DNA of 64,000 nucleotides from Alphaproteobacteria bacterium (GTDB lineage Bacteria > Myxococcota_A > UBA796 > GCA-2862545), in the NCBI GenBank assembly GCA_020632875.1, contig JACKET010000004.1, forward strand, positions 434,001 through 498,000, read 5' to 3'. The translations under genes were made by a program, and so were the position numbers. The notes under the pieces were generated by a model. It was given only the letters and a program-made list of their open reading frames with translations, was not told the origin of the DNA and searched no databases. Every line of letters begins with the position of its first letter. Positions within the stretch are counted from its first letter, which is position 1. Positions 44,380 through 52,856 of the stretch are shown here, in pieces.

Positions 44380-44401
44380 GTTGCGCTGCGACAACAGCAA
44401 C
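44380..44401. promoter_or_regulatory. Nested inverted repeats before the 44431 hydrolase
   Basis: GTTGC (44380-44384) pairs with GCAAC (44397-44401) and encloses further TTG/CAA pairing. A T-run (44375-44379) lies just before. Could be an operator or part of a promoter; no clear -10/-35. Confidence 0.3.
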
Positions 44402-44430
44402 CCTAAGCTGCAACGCAACACGGAGCATCG

Positions 44431-45363
44431 ATGTTCCCCCTCCTCGCCCTGTCCGCGTTCGCATCGAAGTACCACACGATGCCCGCGATGAGCCCCGAAG
44501 AGCTCTACACGCCGCTCGATCGCCAGATGCTCGACCTCGACGGGCTCCAGATCGCGTACGTCGACTCCGGCGGCGACAAGCCTCCGCTCCTCTTCATCCA
44601 CGGGCTCTCGTCGTACATGGGCTTCTGGGAGTACCAGCTCCAGGAGTTCACGAGCACGCACCGCGTGATCGCGCTCGACCTGCCGGGCTACGGCAGCTCC
44701 TCGCGGCCCGACGCCCCGATGACGCCGCCCTGGTACGCCGAGACCGTCGCGGGCTTCATGGACGCGCTCGAGCTCGACTCCGCCGCCGTCGTGGGGCACT
44801 CGATGGGCGGGCAGATCGCCATCACCCTGACCCTCGACCACCCCGAGCGCGTCGACCGGCTCGTGCTGTCCGCCCCCGCGGGCCTCGAGCGCTTCAACCC
44901 CGGTGCCGCGCGCTGGATGAAGGACTGGTGGCACGAGGGTCGCGCGATGCACTCCGGCGAGTCCGAGGTGCGCACCGCCTTCCTCGCGGCCGTGTTCAAC
45001 ACGCACGACGAGGGGGTCGAGCGGCTCATCGAAGAGCGCGTCCGGCTCGGCAAGCACGAGGCCTTCAAGGGCACCTCGGTCGCCGTCAGCCGCAGCATCG
45101 CGGGCATGGTCGACCACCCCGTGGCCGACCGCCTCGGCGAGATCGACGTGCCGACGCTCATCGTGTTCGGCACCGACGACCACATGATCCCGAACCCGAT
45201 CTTCACCGGCGGCCGAACGAAACGGATTGCGGAACAGGGGCGCGATGCGATACCTGGCGCTCGGCTCGTCCTCGTTCCCGGGGCGGGTCACACGGTGCAT
45301 CACGATGCACCTGGTGAGTTCAACCGCGCCGTCGCCGAGTTCCTCGCGGGTGCGGGCGAATGA
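44431..45363 (+). CDS. Alpha/beta hydrolase
   Basis: 310 aa from ATG 44431 with GGAG upstream. Classic fold: FIHGLSSYMGFW oxyanion region, nucleophile elbow VVGHSMGGQ, acid FGTDDHMIPN, His in PGAGHTVHHDAPGEF. The N-terminus (FPLLALSAFA) is weakly hydrophobic and may be an export signal. Resembles esterase or haloperoxidase-like hydrolases; substrate unknown. The stop overlaps the next ATG (ATGA). Confidence 0.88.
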   Translation: MFPLLALSAFASKYHTMPAMSPEELYTPLDRQMLDLDGLQIAYVDSGGDKPPLLFIHGLSSYMGFWEYQLQEFTSTHRVIALDLPGYGSSSRPDAPMTPPWYAETVAGFMDALELDSAAVVGHSMGGQIAITLTLDHPERVDRLVLSAPAGLERFNPGAARWMKDWWHEGRAMHSGESEVRTAFLAAVFNTHDEGVERLIEERVRLGKHEAFKGTSVAVSRSIAGMVDHPVADRLGEIDVPTLIVFGTDDHMIPNPIFTGGRTKRIAEQGRDAIPGARLVLVPGAGHTVHHDAPGEFNRAVAEFLAGAGE

Positions 45364-47018
45364 CCCCGCTATACGGATTGTCCATGTTGTTTCTCGCGCT
45401 CTCGCCGGCTCTCGCCACCTCTGGCTTCGATCCCGAAGCCCCCGAAGCCGTCTTCACGGGCGCCGAGACGTACAACCACGAAGGCACCGACCTCTTGTGG
45501 AGCCGCATCGATCGCTACGGCGACCCCGATCGCGAGCTGTTCCAGCAAGAAGAGACCTCGCCGGTCCTCGCCTGGCAGGATGCCCAGTTCACGCCGCACA
45601 TGCAGACGCTGTTCGGCGCGTCCGAGCCGCACAGCTCGAAGTTCCTGCTGCACTACGGCCAGCACGAGGCCACGAGCTCCGGCACGCCGATCCTGCTCGT
45701 GCACGGCGCCGGCGACAACGCGTCGCGCCCGTGGTTCACGCTGCGCCGCGAGCTCGAAGACCTCGGTCGCCCCGTGTACGCCATCACGTTCGCGCACCCG
45801 CACGGCGACATCTTCATGCAGGCCGAGAACGTCGCCGATGCGATCGCGGTGATCAAGGCCCGCACCGGCGCGTCGAAGGTCGACCTGGTCGCGCACAGCA
45901 AGGGCGGTCCGGCGGTGCTCGCGTACGCCTCGAACCACGCCGGCGCCGCGTGGGGCGTCGATGCGTACGACTCCGTGGGCACCCGCTACCGCGGCGACGT
46001 GCGCCGCATCGTGCTGGCCGGCGTGCCGCTCGACGGCATCGACACCGCGTTCCGCTGGCCCGGCTCGAACTACTTCGGCCTCGTCGAAGACCTCGCCGTC
46101 GCGCCGGTCTCCTGGTCGTCGTACTACCCGATGGGCTCGGGCACGTGGTGGGTCCAGCAGGATCTCGAAGCGCAGGACTTCCTGCCCGAGGGCGGCGACC
46201 CCTTCCCCGGCCAGCGCCAGCTCATCAAGCGCCAGCCCCACGACCTGCCGGGCTCGATGCCCTGGCTCGGGCTCTACGCGTTCCAGCAGGACTGGTGGAC
46301 CACCTACGAAGGCGGCTTCGGCTTCGTGTCGTACTCGTACGGCATCGACGCGACGATCGAGGCGGGCGGTGACTTCATCGACACGCTCGCCGCGCAGGGC
46401 GTCGATCCGGGCGTCGAGATCTTCATCCTCGCCGGCAAGAACCCGATGATGCCGAACGGCGAAGAGTCCTTCAAACAGCTCTTCGACATGATCGGCACCA
46501 AGTCGCAGTGGGGCGCGCTCGTCGACAACATCAACACGTACGTGGGCGAGGTCACCGCCGACGACTCCGAGCTGCAGGCCCTCGCAGACGGCCAGCTCGT
46601 CCTCGGTGAGGTCAGTGGCCCGAGCGACGGCGTGCTGTTCCTCTCGAGCGCCATGGCGACCGACAACATCACCGGCCGCGGCGCGCAGGTCGTCGAGACC
46701 CGCGTGGTCGACGTGAGCCACACCGAGATCCTGCTCGCGTCCGACGACATGGGCTGGCTCATGCACGGTCTGGCGCAGCAGGATCCGATCAACGCCTGGA
46801 TGGAGACGCGCGGCAACCGCTACATCGCCGCGAACACCACCGCCTGGGTCGCCGAGAAGCTCGCCGATTCCACGGGGGCCCAGTCCGCACGGGGCGATGC
46901 CGACACCGACGAGGATGGCGTCGGGCTCGGTGGGCTCTCCGGCTGCGACACCGCGTCGGCACCCGTGCTGGCCGGCCTCTTCGCCCCGCTGCTCGCGCTG
47001 GTCACCCGCCGCAGGTAA
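45360..47018 (+). CDS. Secreted lipase-like alpha/beta hydrolase with MYXO-CTERM-type tag
   Basis: 552 aa. ATG 45360 overlaps the previous stop. Signal peptide (LSMLFLALSPALA). Lipase features: LLVHGAGDNASRPW, nucleophile VAHSKGGPAV, a possible acid around LAGKNPMMPN and His in VVDVSHTEILL. The C-terminus has an Asp/Thr stretch (GDADTDEDG), a GLSGCDTAS motif, a hydrophobic helix (VLAGLFAPLLALV) and TRRR, as in MYXO-CTERM proteins processed by a myxosortase. Likely a surface lipase or polyester hydrolase. Confidence 0.87.
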   Translation: MTPLYGLSMLFLALSPALATSGFDPEAPEAVFTGAETYNHEGTDLLWSRIDRYGDPDRELFQQEETSPVLAWQDAQFTPHMQTLFGASEPHSSKFLLHYGQHEATSSGTPILLVHGAGDNASRPWFTLRRELEDLGRPVYAITFAHPHGDIFMQAENVADAIAVIKARTGASKVDLVAHSKGGPAVLAYASNHAGAAWGVDAYDSVGTRYRGDVRRIVLAGVPLDGIDTAFRWPGSNYFGLVEDLAVAPVSWSSYYPMGSGTWWVQQDLEAQDFLPEGGDPFPGQRQLIKRQPHDLPGSMPWLGLYAFQQDWWTTYEGGFGFVSYSYGIDATIEAGGDFIDTLAAQGVDPGVEIFILAGKNPMMPNGEESFKQLFDMIGTKSQWGALVDNINTYVGEVTADDSELQALADGQLVLGEVSGPSDGVLFLSSAMATDNITGRGAQVVETRVVDVSHTEILLASDDMGWLMHGLAQQDPINAWMETRGNRYIAANTTAWVAEKLADSTGAQSARGDADTDEDGVGLGGLSGCDTASAPVLAGLFAPLLALVTRRR

Positions 47019-47038
47019 GACAGCGGCGGAGGTCCGCC

Positions 47039-47932
47039 ATGCTCACCCTGATCCTGTCCACCGCCCTCGCGGGCGAGGCGAGCTCCAAAGCCACGGTCGG
47101 CTACCCGCGTGGCGGCGAAGGCGACCACGAGTGCCGCTCGCGCGTGCTGGTCGACGCCGAGGGCAAAGCCAAGCACGTCCTCGTCGAGGGCTGCCCGGCC
47201 GACTTCGCCGGACGCGTCCGCGAGGCCCTCGCGCTGTGGCGCTGGAACGCCGACGGCACGACGTTCATCGAAGAGCGCGTGGTGCGCTTCCGGCAGGACC
47301 AGCCCTGGGCCAACGCCGGGCCCGTGGAGTCCGTCGAGCACAGCGTCGACCTCCTGCTCGTCGACCGCCACCACTCCGAGCTGAAGCCGAAAGAGGCCAT
47401 CCCGCCGAAGTTCCCGACCGCCGCCTCGGGCCAGGAGGGCAAGTGCAAGGCCACGGTGGTCGTCCCCGTCGAAGGTGGGCACCCGCTGTGGGTCGGCGTC
47501 GAGGGCTGTGAAGAGGTCTTCCACCTCGCCGCCCGCATGGCGATGTACGCATGGGACTTCGAGCCCGTGAGCGAGCCGGGAGAGGCCCGCTGGGTGCGGT
47601 CGAAGATCGCGCTCGTGTTCACCGAGCCCGCGCCGCCCGAGCCACTCGATCGCGCCGCGTACGCCGAGCTGCTCGAGCTGAAGGAGAGCCCGAAGCCCAC
47701 GTTCCCGGCCGGCGGCAAGAAGTACGCCCCCGCGACGTGCCGCGCCGAGCTCACCGTGAAGAAGAACGGGCGGGCGTCCGACATCACCGTCACCGAGTGC
47801 GACCCGATCTTCCACGTGGCGACCGAGAACGCGCTCGGCCGGTGGGCGTGGGCCCAGAAGGGCGAGCCCCGCGAGGTCCGCATCGTCGAGGAGATCCCGT
47901 TCACCTCGAAGAAGGACGCCCGCGACCCGTGA
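47039..47932 (+). CDS. Secreted protein with three TonB-C-like repeats
   Basis: 297 aa. Signal peptide MLTLILSTALAG. Three repeats of ~90 residues each follow the pattern of TonB C-terminal domains: a Pro-containing start, a Cys-x-A strand, a G...V.V..C strand and F..A...AL..W.W (ALALWRWNAD, MAMYAWDFEP, ALGRWAWAQK). Two Cys per repeat could form a disulphide. There is no transmembrane anchor and no ExbB/ExbD nearby, so an energy-transducing role is doubtful. Stop overlaps the cyclase GTG. Confidence 0.78.
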   Translation: MLTLILSTALAGEASSKATVGYPRGGEGDHECRSRVLVDAEGKAKHVLVEGCPADFAGRVREALALWRWNADGTTFIEERVVRFRQDQPWANAGPVESVEHSVDLLLVDRHHSELKPKEAIPPKFPTAASGQEGKCKATVVVPVEGGHPLWVGVEGCEEVFHLAARMAMYAWDFEPVSEPGEARWVRSKIALVFTEPAPPEPLDRAAYAELLELKESPKPTFPAGGKKYAPATCRAELTVKKNGRASDITVTECDPIFHVATENALGRWAWAQKGEPREVRIVEEIPFTSKKDARDP

Positions 47933-49068
47933 GCGACGCCTCCGCCATCTGTGCCTGGCTCCTCGAGCCCGCCACGGGGCGGATGCCGCTCGCGCCCTTC
48001 GCGGATGGGCTCGCCGCGCGGGTGGCGGCAGCCGGGGTCCCGCTCGACCGGCTCTCGCTGAGCCTGCGCACGCGGCACCCCGAGGTCTTCGTGCTCTCCG
48101 CCATGTGGGACCGCGGGAGCCCCGCCGTGCAGGTCACGCGTCCGCGCTCGCTGCTCGACAGCCCGACCTACCTCGACAGCCCCGTGTACGCCGTGAGCCG
48201 GGACGGCCGCGCCATCCGGCAGGATCTGCGCGTGCCGGCCGACGCGATCCGGTGGCCCGTGTGCGTCGACCTGAAGGCCGAGGGCTACGCCGACTACTAC
48301 ATCCAGCCCATGCCGGCGGCGTGGGGCGACACGAGCTTCGCCTCGTGGACCACGCGGGATCCCGACGGCTTCCAGCCCGCGCACATCGCCGTGCTCGACG
48401 CCGTGGCGCCGACCCTGGCGCTGCGGATGGAGGCCGCGAGCGCGCACCTCGCCACCGACCACCTGCTGCGCGTGTACCTCGGCGACAACGCCGCACAGCG
48501 CGTGCTCGACGGTGCGTTCGTGCGGGGCTCCGGCGAGCGGATGGAGGTCGCGATCTGGTTCTGCGACCTGCGCGGGTTCACCCGGTTCACCGACACGGCG
48601 CCGCTCGACTGCGTGGTGCCCGTGCTCGACGACTGGTTCGAGCGCGTGGCCGGGCCGATCGTCGCGAACGGCGGCGAGGTGCTGAAGTTCATCGGCGACG
48701 CGATGCTCGCGGTGTTCCCGAGCGATCGCGGCGCGGATGCGGCCTGCGTCGCGGCGCTCACGGCGGCCCGCCAGGCCCTCGCCACGCGCGAGGCCCTCGA
48801 GGCCGGCCTCGATTTCGGGGTCGGGCTGCACTACGGCGAGGTCGTCTACGGCAACATCGGCGCGGCCGAGCGCCTCGACTTCACGGTCATCGGGCGCGCG
48901 GTCAACGAGGCGAGCCGGGTCGAGGGCATGTGCAAGCCCCTCGGGCAGAGCCTGCTCGTGACGCGCGCGTTCGCCGCGCACTGCCCGGACGGCCTGCTCC
49001 GGAGCCTCGGCGAGCACACGCTGCGCGGGGTCGCGGCCCCTCAGGAGCTGCTCACGCTCGCGGAGTGA
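47929..49068 (+). CDS. Class III adenylate cyclase
   Basis: 379 aa from GTG 47929 (GTGA overlap). The N-terminal ~190 residues are an uncharacterised, possibly sensory region (VYAVSRDGRAIRQDLRVP, YADYYIQPMP). The C-terminal catalytic domain has metal-binding WFCDLRGFTRFTD and EVLKFIGDAMLAVF, and LDFTVIGRAVNEASRVE. Lys in VLKFIGD and Asp in LDFTVIG are the residues that select ATP, so cAMP is the likely product. Cytosolic. Its end overlaps the convergent hydrolase gene by 17 bp. Confidence 0.9.
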   Translation: MSDASAICAWLLEPATGRMPLAPFADGLAARVAAAGVPLDRLSLSLRTRHPEVFVLSAMWDRGSPAVQVTRPRSLLDSPTYLDSPVYAVSRDGRAIRQDLRVPADAIRWPVCVDLKAEGYADYYIQPMPAAWGDTSFASWTTRDPDGFQPAHIAVLDAVAPTLALRMEAASAHLATDHLLRVYLGDNAAQRVLDGAFVRGSGERMEVAIWFCDLRGFTRFTDTAPLDCVVPVLDDWFERVAGPIVANGGEVLKFIGDAMLAVFPSDRGADAACVAALTAARQALATREALEAGLDFGVGLHYGEVVYGNIGAAERLDFTVIGRAVNEASRVEGMCKPLGQSLLVTRAFAAHCPDGLLRSLGEHTLRGVAAPQELLTLAE

Positions 49069-50641
49069 CCCGGCGCCTCCGGAGCACCCCGAGGCCGAGC
49101 GGCAGGACGAGGAGCGCCTCCTGCCCACGCCCGCCGCAACCGTTGCCGTAGCGGCTGCAGTCGCTGAAGAGCAGCCAGCTCGTGAGCCCCTGCCCGTCGA
49201 AGTCGATGGCGCGCTGCGACTCCACGCAGGACGCGTCGGGCGCGGCGAGCGGGTCGTCGAGGAAAGCCGTGATCAGGCGCGTCGCGCAGTCTCCGCCGCG
49301 GCCGGGCGTGGAGCCCAGCAGGACGTGCGTGCCGAGCGGGAAGCGGACCATGTGCTGGCCGGGCCCGACGAAGTGGGCCTCGGCGCCGTCGGCACGCCGG
49401 GGCGGGGTGAGCGGGTCGAGGTCGCCGTGGAGCATGAGCAGCGGGACCGCGGTGTCGGCCAGTGCCCCGTCGACCGCCGGGTCGAACGCGTAGCGCGGCC
49501 ACGTGTCGAGGAGCGGGCGCTGCGAGGTGCCCACCTGGAAGCTGAACAGCGCGTCGCGCTGGACCGCCTCGAGGCTCGCGAGGTCGGGCCAGGGCTCGGG
49601 CCACTGCTCCGACAGCTCGATGTTGGCGAAGAGGATCGGGCTGTACAGGGTCTCGGTATAGTGCGGCGGACGGTCGCGGAACAGCGCGATGAGCCGCTCG
49701 AGATCGGCGATGTCGTCTTCGGTGCAGCGCCCTGCGCGGTGGAAGAGCGCGGGCGCGAAGCCCCGCAGGCTGCTGTCGGACGCGAACGCCGCGGCGCCCA
49801 TGCGCAGGGTCTCGCTGTCGATCGCGGCGCACCCCCCGTCTGCCACGGCGTCCCGCACCTCCTCGGCGCGGGCTTCGGGGTCGTCGCCGAGCGCCTCCGC
49901 ACACCGGTCGTCGTCCCCACACAGCTCCAGCACCTGGCGGGCCACCGCGTCGAACTCGGCGTCGTACACGCGGTGGTCGACGTCGAGCGCCAGCGAGTCG
50001 AGGATCACGCCGTCGACCCGGTCGTCGTGCCGCTGCAGGAAGCGGTGCGCCAGCGTCGTCCCGTACGAGGCGCCGTACACGAAGACCTCCCGGCCGTCCG
50101 CCGTGGCGTCGATCCACGCGGCCAGGTCGTCCGCCGCGGCGGCGCTCGAGAACGCCGCGAGGTCGTCCCCCCACTCCGCGACGACGGCGTCGAGGCAGCC
50201 CGGCCACTCCGCCGCGCTCACGTCGATCCCCTCCTCGCTGTCGGGGTCCTCCTGGACCGGGCACGACAGCCGCGTGGAGCGCCCCACCCCGCGGTGCTCG
50301 AAGACGTAGAGGTCGGTGTCGGGCAGCGCACGGGCGAGCGATTTCACGTAGGTCTCGTAGACCGCGCCGGTCTGACCGGGCCCACCGGGCAGCATCCACA
50401 GCACCCGCTCGCCCCGCGCGGACAGGTGGCGCTGGGCGAAGAGCTCGATCGTGGCGCCGCCCGGCGCGTCCCACCACAGCGGGACCTCGATCGTGGCGCA
50501 CTGTGTCGGCTGGCCCTTGCCGTCGACCTGCAGCGGACAGGGCTCCCACGCGACCTCGCCCTCGACCCGCCCGTCGCGGTTGGGATCGCCGCACGCGCCG
50601 AGCGCGAGCGCCCCGACCAGCGCGAGGCAGCGGGGCGTCAC
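49052..50641 (-). CDS. TAP-like secreted alpha/beta hydrolase with lipobox and MYXO-CTERM-like tail
   Basis: 529 aa from GTG 50641. Resembles tripeptidyl-aminopeptidase (TAP-like, S33) hydrolases: LWMLPGGPGQTG oxyanion region, EHRGVGRSTRLSC, nucleophile VYGASYGTTLA, acid LHGDLDPLTPP and His in GPGQHMVRF. The N-terminus has a lipobox (VGALALGAC) and the C-terminus a Cys-Gly-Gly motif, helix and RRRR (CGGRGQEALLVLPLGLGVL). Both anchors on one protein is unusual. It follows 50645 on the same strand with a 3-bp gap. Confidence 0.85.
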   Translation of the reverse strand: MTPRCLALVGALALGACGDPNRDGRVEGEVAWEPCPLQVDGKGQPTQCATIEVPLWWDAPGGATIELFAQRHLSARGERVLWMLPGGPGQTGAVYETYVKSLARALPDTDLYVFEHRGVGRSTRLSCPVQEDPDSEEGIDVSAAEWPGCLDAVVAEWGDDLAAFSSAAAADDLAAWIDATADGREVFVYGASYGTTLAHRFLQRHDDRVDGVILDSLALDVDHRVYDAEFDAVARQVLELCGDDDRCAEALGDDPEARAEEVRDAVADGGCAAIDSETLRMGAAAFASDSSLRGFAPALFHRAGRCTEDDIADLERLIALFRDRPPHYTETLYSPILFANIELSEQWPEPWPDLASLEAVQRDALFSFQVGTSQRPLLDTWPRYAFDPAVDGALADTAVPLLMLHGDLDPLTPPRRADGAEAHFVGPGQHMVRFPLGTHVLLGSTPGRGGDCATRLITAFLDDPLAAPDASCVESQRAIDFDGQGLTSWLLFSDCSRYGNGCGGRGQEALLVLPLGLGVLRRRRVTPRA

Positions 50642-50644
50642 GTG

Positions 50645-52789
50645 CTATTCGCCGCCGTCGTCGGCCGCCGGCACGAGCCCGAGATCCCCGGCGGGGATGG
50701 TCGGGTAGCGAAGCCGGAGCTCTTTGATGGCCTCGTCGAGGCGCTCGGTCTTGCCCCGCATCGCGGCGACGACCGCCATGCCCGCGTACAGATCGGGCGT
50801 CGGCGGGTTGGCCTTCTCGATCGCGCGGAGGTCTTTGCGCGCCTTCGCCGGGTCGCCGTTGAGCGCCGTGTACACCGCGGCGTGCACGTCTTGCGCGAGG
50901 TCGCCGGCGTAGCGCCCGCGCTGGCGCACGAGCTCGGCGCCGACCTGCGCGAGGTTGGCGGACTCGGCGCCGGCGACGAGCCCCGCGATCTGGCCGGGGA
51001 CCCAGTACGGATCCTGCTTCACGAGCCGCTCGGCCATGGCCTTCGCGCCCTCGTCACCGCCCAGCAGCCGGCCCCAGTGCACCGCCATGAGCGCGGAGGT
51101 GAGCGGGTACTCGACATCGAGGCCGGGGATCTCGTCGACGATGGCTTCGACGGCCTCTTTCTTGCCCTGCTCGGCGAGCGCCCGACCGAGGCCCAGCTCG
51201 AAGTCGGCCGACTCGGCCACGTCGACCGAGAGCGCTTCGCGGATCGGGATCTCGGCGGTCTTCGGCTGGCCCTGGAAGAGCAGCGACAGGCCCTGGGCGA
51301 ACGCGACGACGGGATCCTTGCCGTGGTGCTCGGAGTAGATCTTCGAGGCCTCGGTGGTGTTGCCCTGGGCCACGTAGGCCGCCATCAGCGTGCCCCAGGC
51401 CGTGAGGCAGCGGCGATCCTGCTCGATCTTGAAGGTGCCGGGCGGCACGTCTTCGTAGCGCCGCACCTTGTCGCGCGTCGCGGGGTCGAGGGCATCCCAG
51501 CGGTCCCACAGCTCGCCCGCCTCGCGCAGCGGCTGACGGATGAGCTCGATGATGAACTTCTGCTCCTGCAGCGAGCCCGACCACGCGAGCCGACGGACGC
51601 CGAGCTCCATCTGGGGGGCACAGCGGTCGCCCGCGGCCTCGGCGGCCGAGAGGTAGTGCGGCATCGCCTCTTCGAGCTTGCCGGCATCCCAGAGCGCCCG
51701 CGCCAGGCTGCGCTCGAGCGACATCACCGACGGATCGCCGAGGTCGCCCTCGAGCTCCTTCGGATCGACGGGACCGTCGTCGAGCTCGAGCTTCGGCGGA
51801 CGCACGGAGCGCTCGTCTTTGTCGGAGAGGCCAGCAGCCTCCCACCGGGCGCGCGCCAGCTCGAGCACCCGCTCGACCGTCGGCGTGTAGCGGATGTCGT
51901 CGACCTTCTTCACGGCGGCGAGCGAGTGGGTCGGGCTGACCGCGAGATCGACCGTGTAGAGCTGGTCGTAGCCGAGCGCGCCCACGAAGTCGTTCGCGGG
52001 GTCGATGAGCGACTCGTCCATCTCGACCCAGCTCTCGGCGATCTCGGAGCTGCCGAGCCTGCCGCGGCCGCGGTAGTGCACGATGCCGTGGCGGCGGCGC
52101 TCGTCGGTGCCCCGGTAGTCTTTCGACACGCGGCTCCAGGCCCGCGCGGTGTCGAGCATCACGCGGCCGTCGCGCCCGCTGATGGACCCGTTCACGGCGA
52201 ACGAGAGCCCGTTGCCGTAGACCTTCTTGCCGTCTTCGACCCACTTGCCCTTGGTCTGACGGAACAGGGGGACGGCCTCGCCGACCTCTTCGACCAGCTT
52301 CTTGCCCTCGGACGCGGGCGCGATCTTCACGACGCCCTTCGACGGGAGGACGGCCACCGCGAGCTCGTCGAGCGCGCCGAACCCGATCACGAGCTCGTCG
52401 CCGGGGACGACCTGCACGCGCAGCTCGCGCAGGGTGACGCCGTCGATCGACAGCGCGTCGACCGTCGCGACCTGGGCCCACTCGCCGTTCAGGTCGGTGG
52501 CCTCGGGCACGATGCCGAGCTCGCCGGCGAGATCGCGCCCGACGGTTGTCCACCCCATGCCGACGTCGACGATGGCGAGCACCGAGCGTTTCTTGCCGTC
52601 GACCTCGCGGTCGACCGCGATCATCGGGCGGTGATCGCCGATCGTGCCGCGGTACAGCGGCACCTCGACGGTTCCTGCGATCTCCACAGTGGCGGCGCCC
52701 TTCAAGAACCACCCGGCGTTCCGGGCGAGGGCCAGCTGGGGCAGCAGCAGCAGGCCTGGCAAGAGAATCCTGGTCAGCATCGGGCGCAT
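50645..52789 (-). CDS. Secreted retropepsin-like/TPR protein
   Basis: About 714 aa from ATG 52789; ATG 52780 is also possible. Signal peptide (LLPGLLLLPQLALA). The N-terminal ~300 residues look like two aspartic-protease-type halves: VDREVDGKKRSVLAIVDVGMGWTT in segments and later GRDGRVMLDTARAWSRV. The catalytic D-T/S-G is changed to DVG and DTA, so activity is doubtful. The C-terminal half is TPR-like helices (EEAMPHYLSAAEAAGDRC, AYVAQGNTTEASKIYSEH). Possibly a periplasmic binding scaffold. Divergent from enolase. Confidence 0.75.
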   Translation of the reverse strand: MRPMLTRILLPGLLLLPQLALARNAGWFLKGAATVEIAGTVEVPLYRGTIGDHRPMIAVDREVDGKKRSVLAIVDVGMGWTTVGRDLAGELGIVPEATDLNGEWAQVATVDALSIDGVTLRELRVQVVPGDELVIGFGALDELAVAVLPSKGVVKIAPASEGKKLVEEVGEAVPLFRQTKGKWVEDGKKVYGNGLSFAVNGSISGRDGRVMLDTARAWSRVSKDYRGTDERRRHGIVHYRGRGRLGSSEIAESWVEMDESLIDPANDFVGALGYDQLYTVDLAVSPTHSLAAVKKVDDIRYTPTVERVLELARARWEAAGLSDKDERSVRPPKLELDDGPVDPKELEGDLGDPSVMSLERSLARALWDAGKLEEAMPHYLSAAEAAGDRCAPQMELGVRRLAWSGSLQEQKFIIELIRQPLREAGELWDRWDALDPATRDKVRRYEDVPPGTFKIEQDRRCLTAWGTLMAAYVAQGNTTEASKIYSEHHGKDPVVAFAQGLSLLFQGQPKTAEIPIREALSVDVAESADFELGLGRALAEQGKKEAVEAIVDEIPGLDVEYPLTSALMAVHWGRLLGGDEGAKAMAERLVKQDPYWVPGQIAGLVAGAESANLAQVGAELVRQRGRYAGDLAQDVHAAVYTALNGDPAKARKDLRAIEKANPPTPDLYAGMAVVAAMRGKTERLDEAIKELRLRYPTIPAGDLGLVPAADDGGE

Positions 52790-52856
52790 CCTACAATCCG
52801 CCACTTGCCGTGTCACCGGGTTACGCCCGTCGGCCATCCACTGGGCGGAGGAAACG

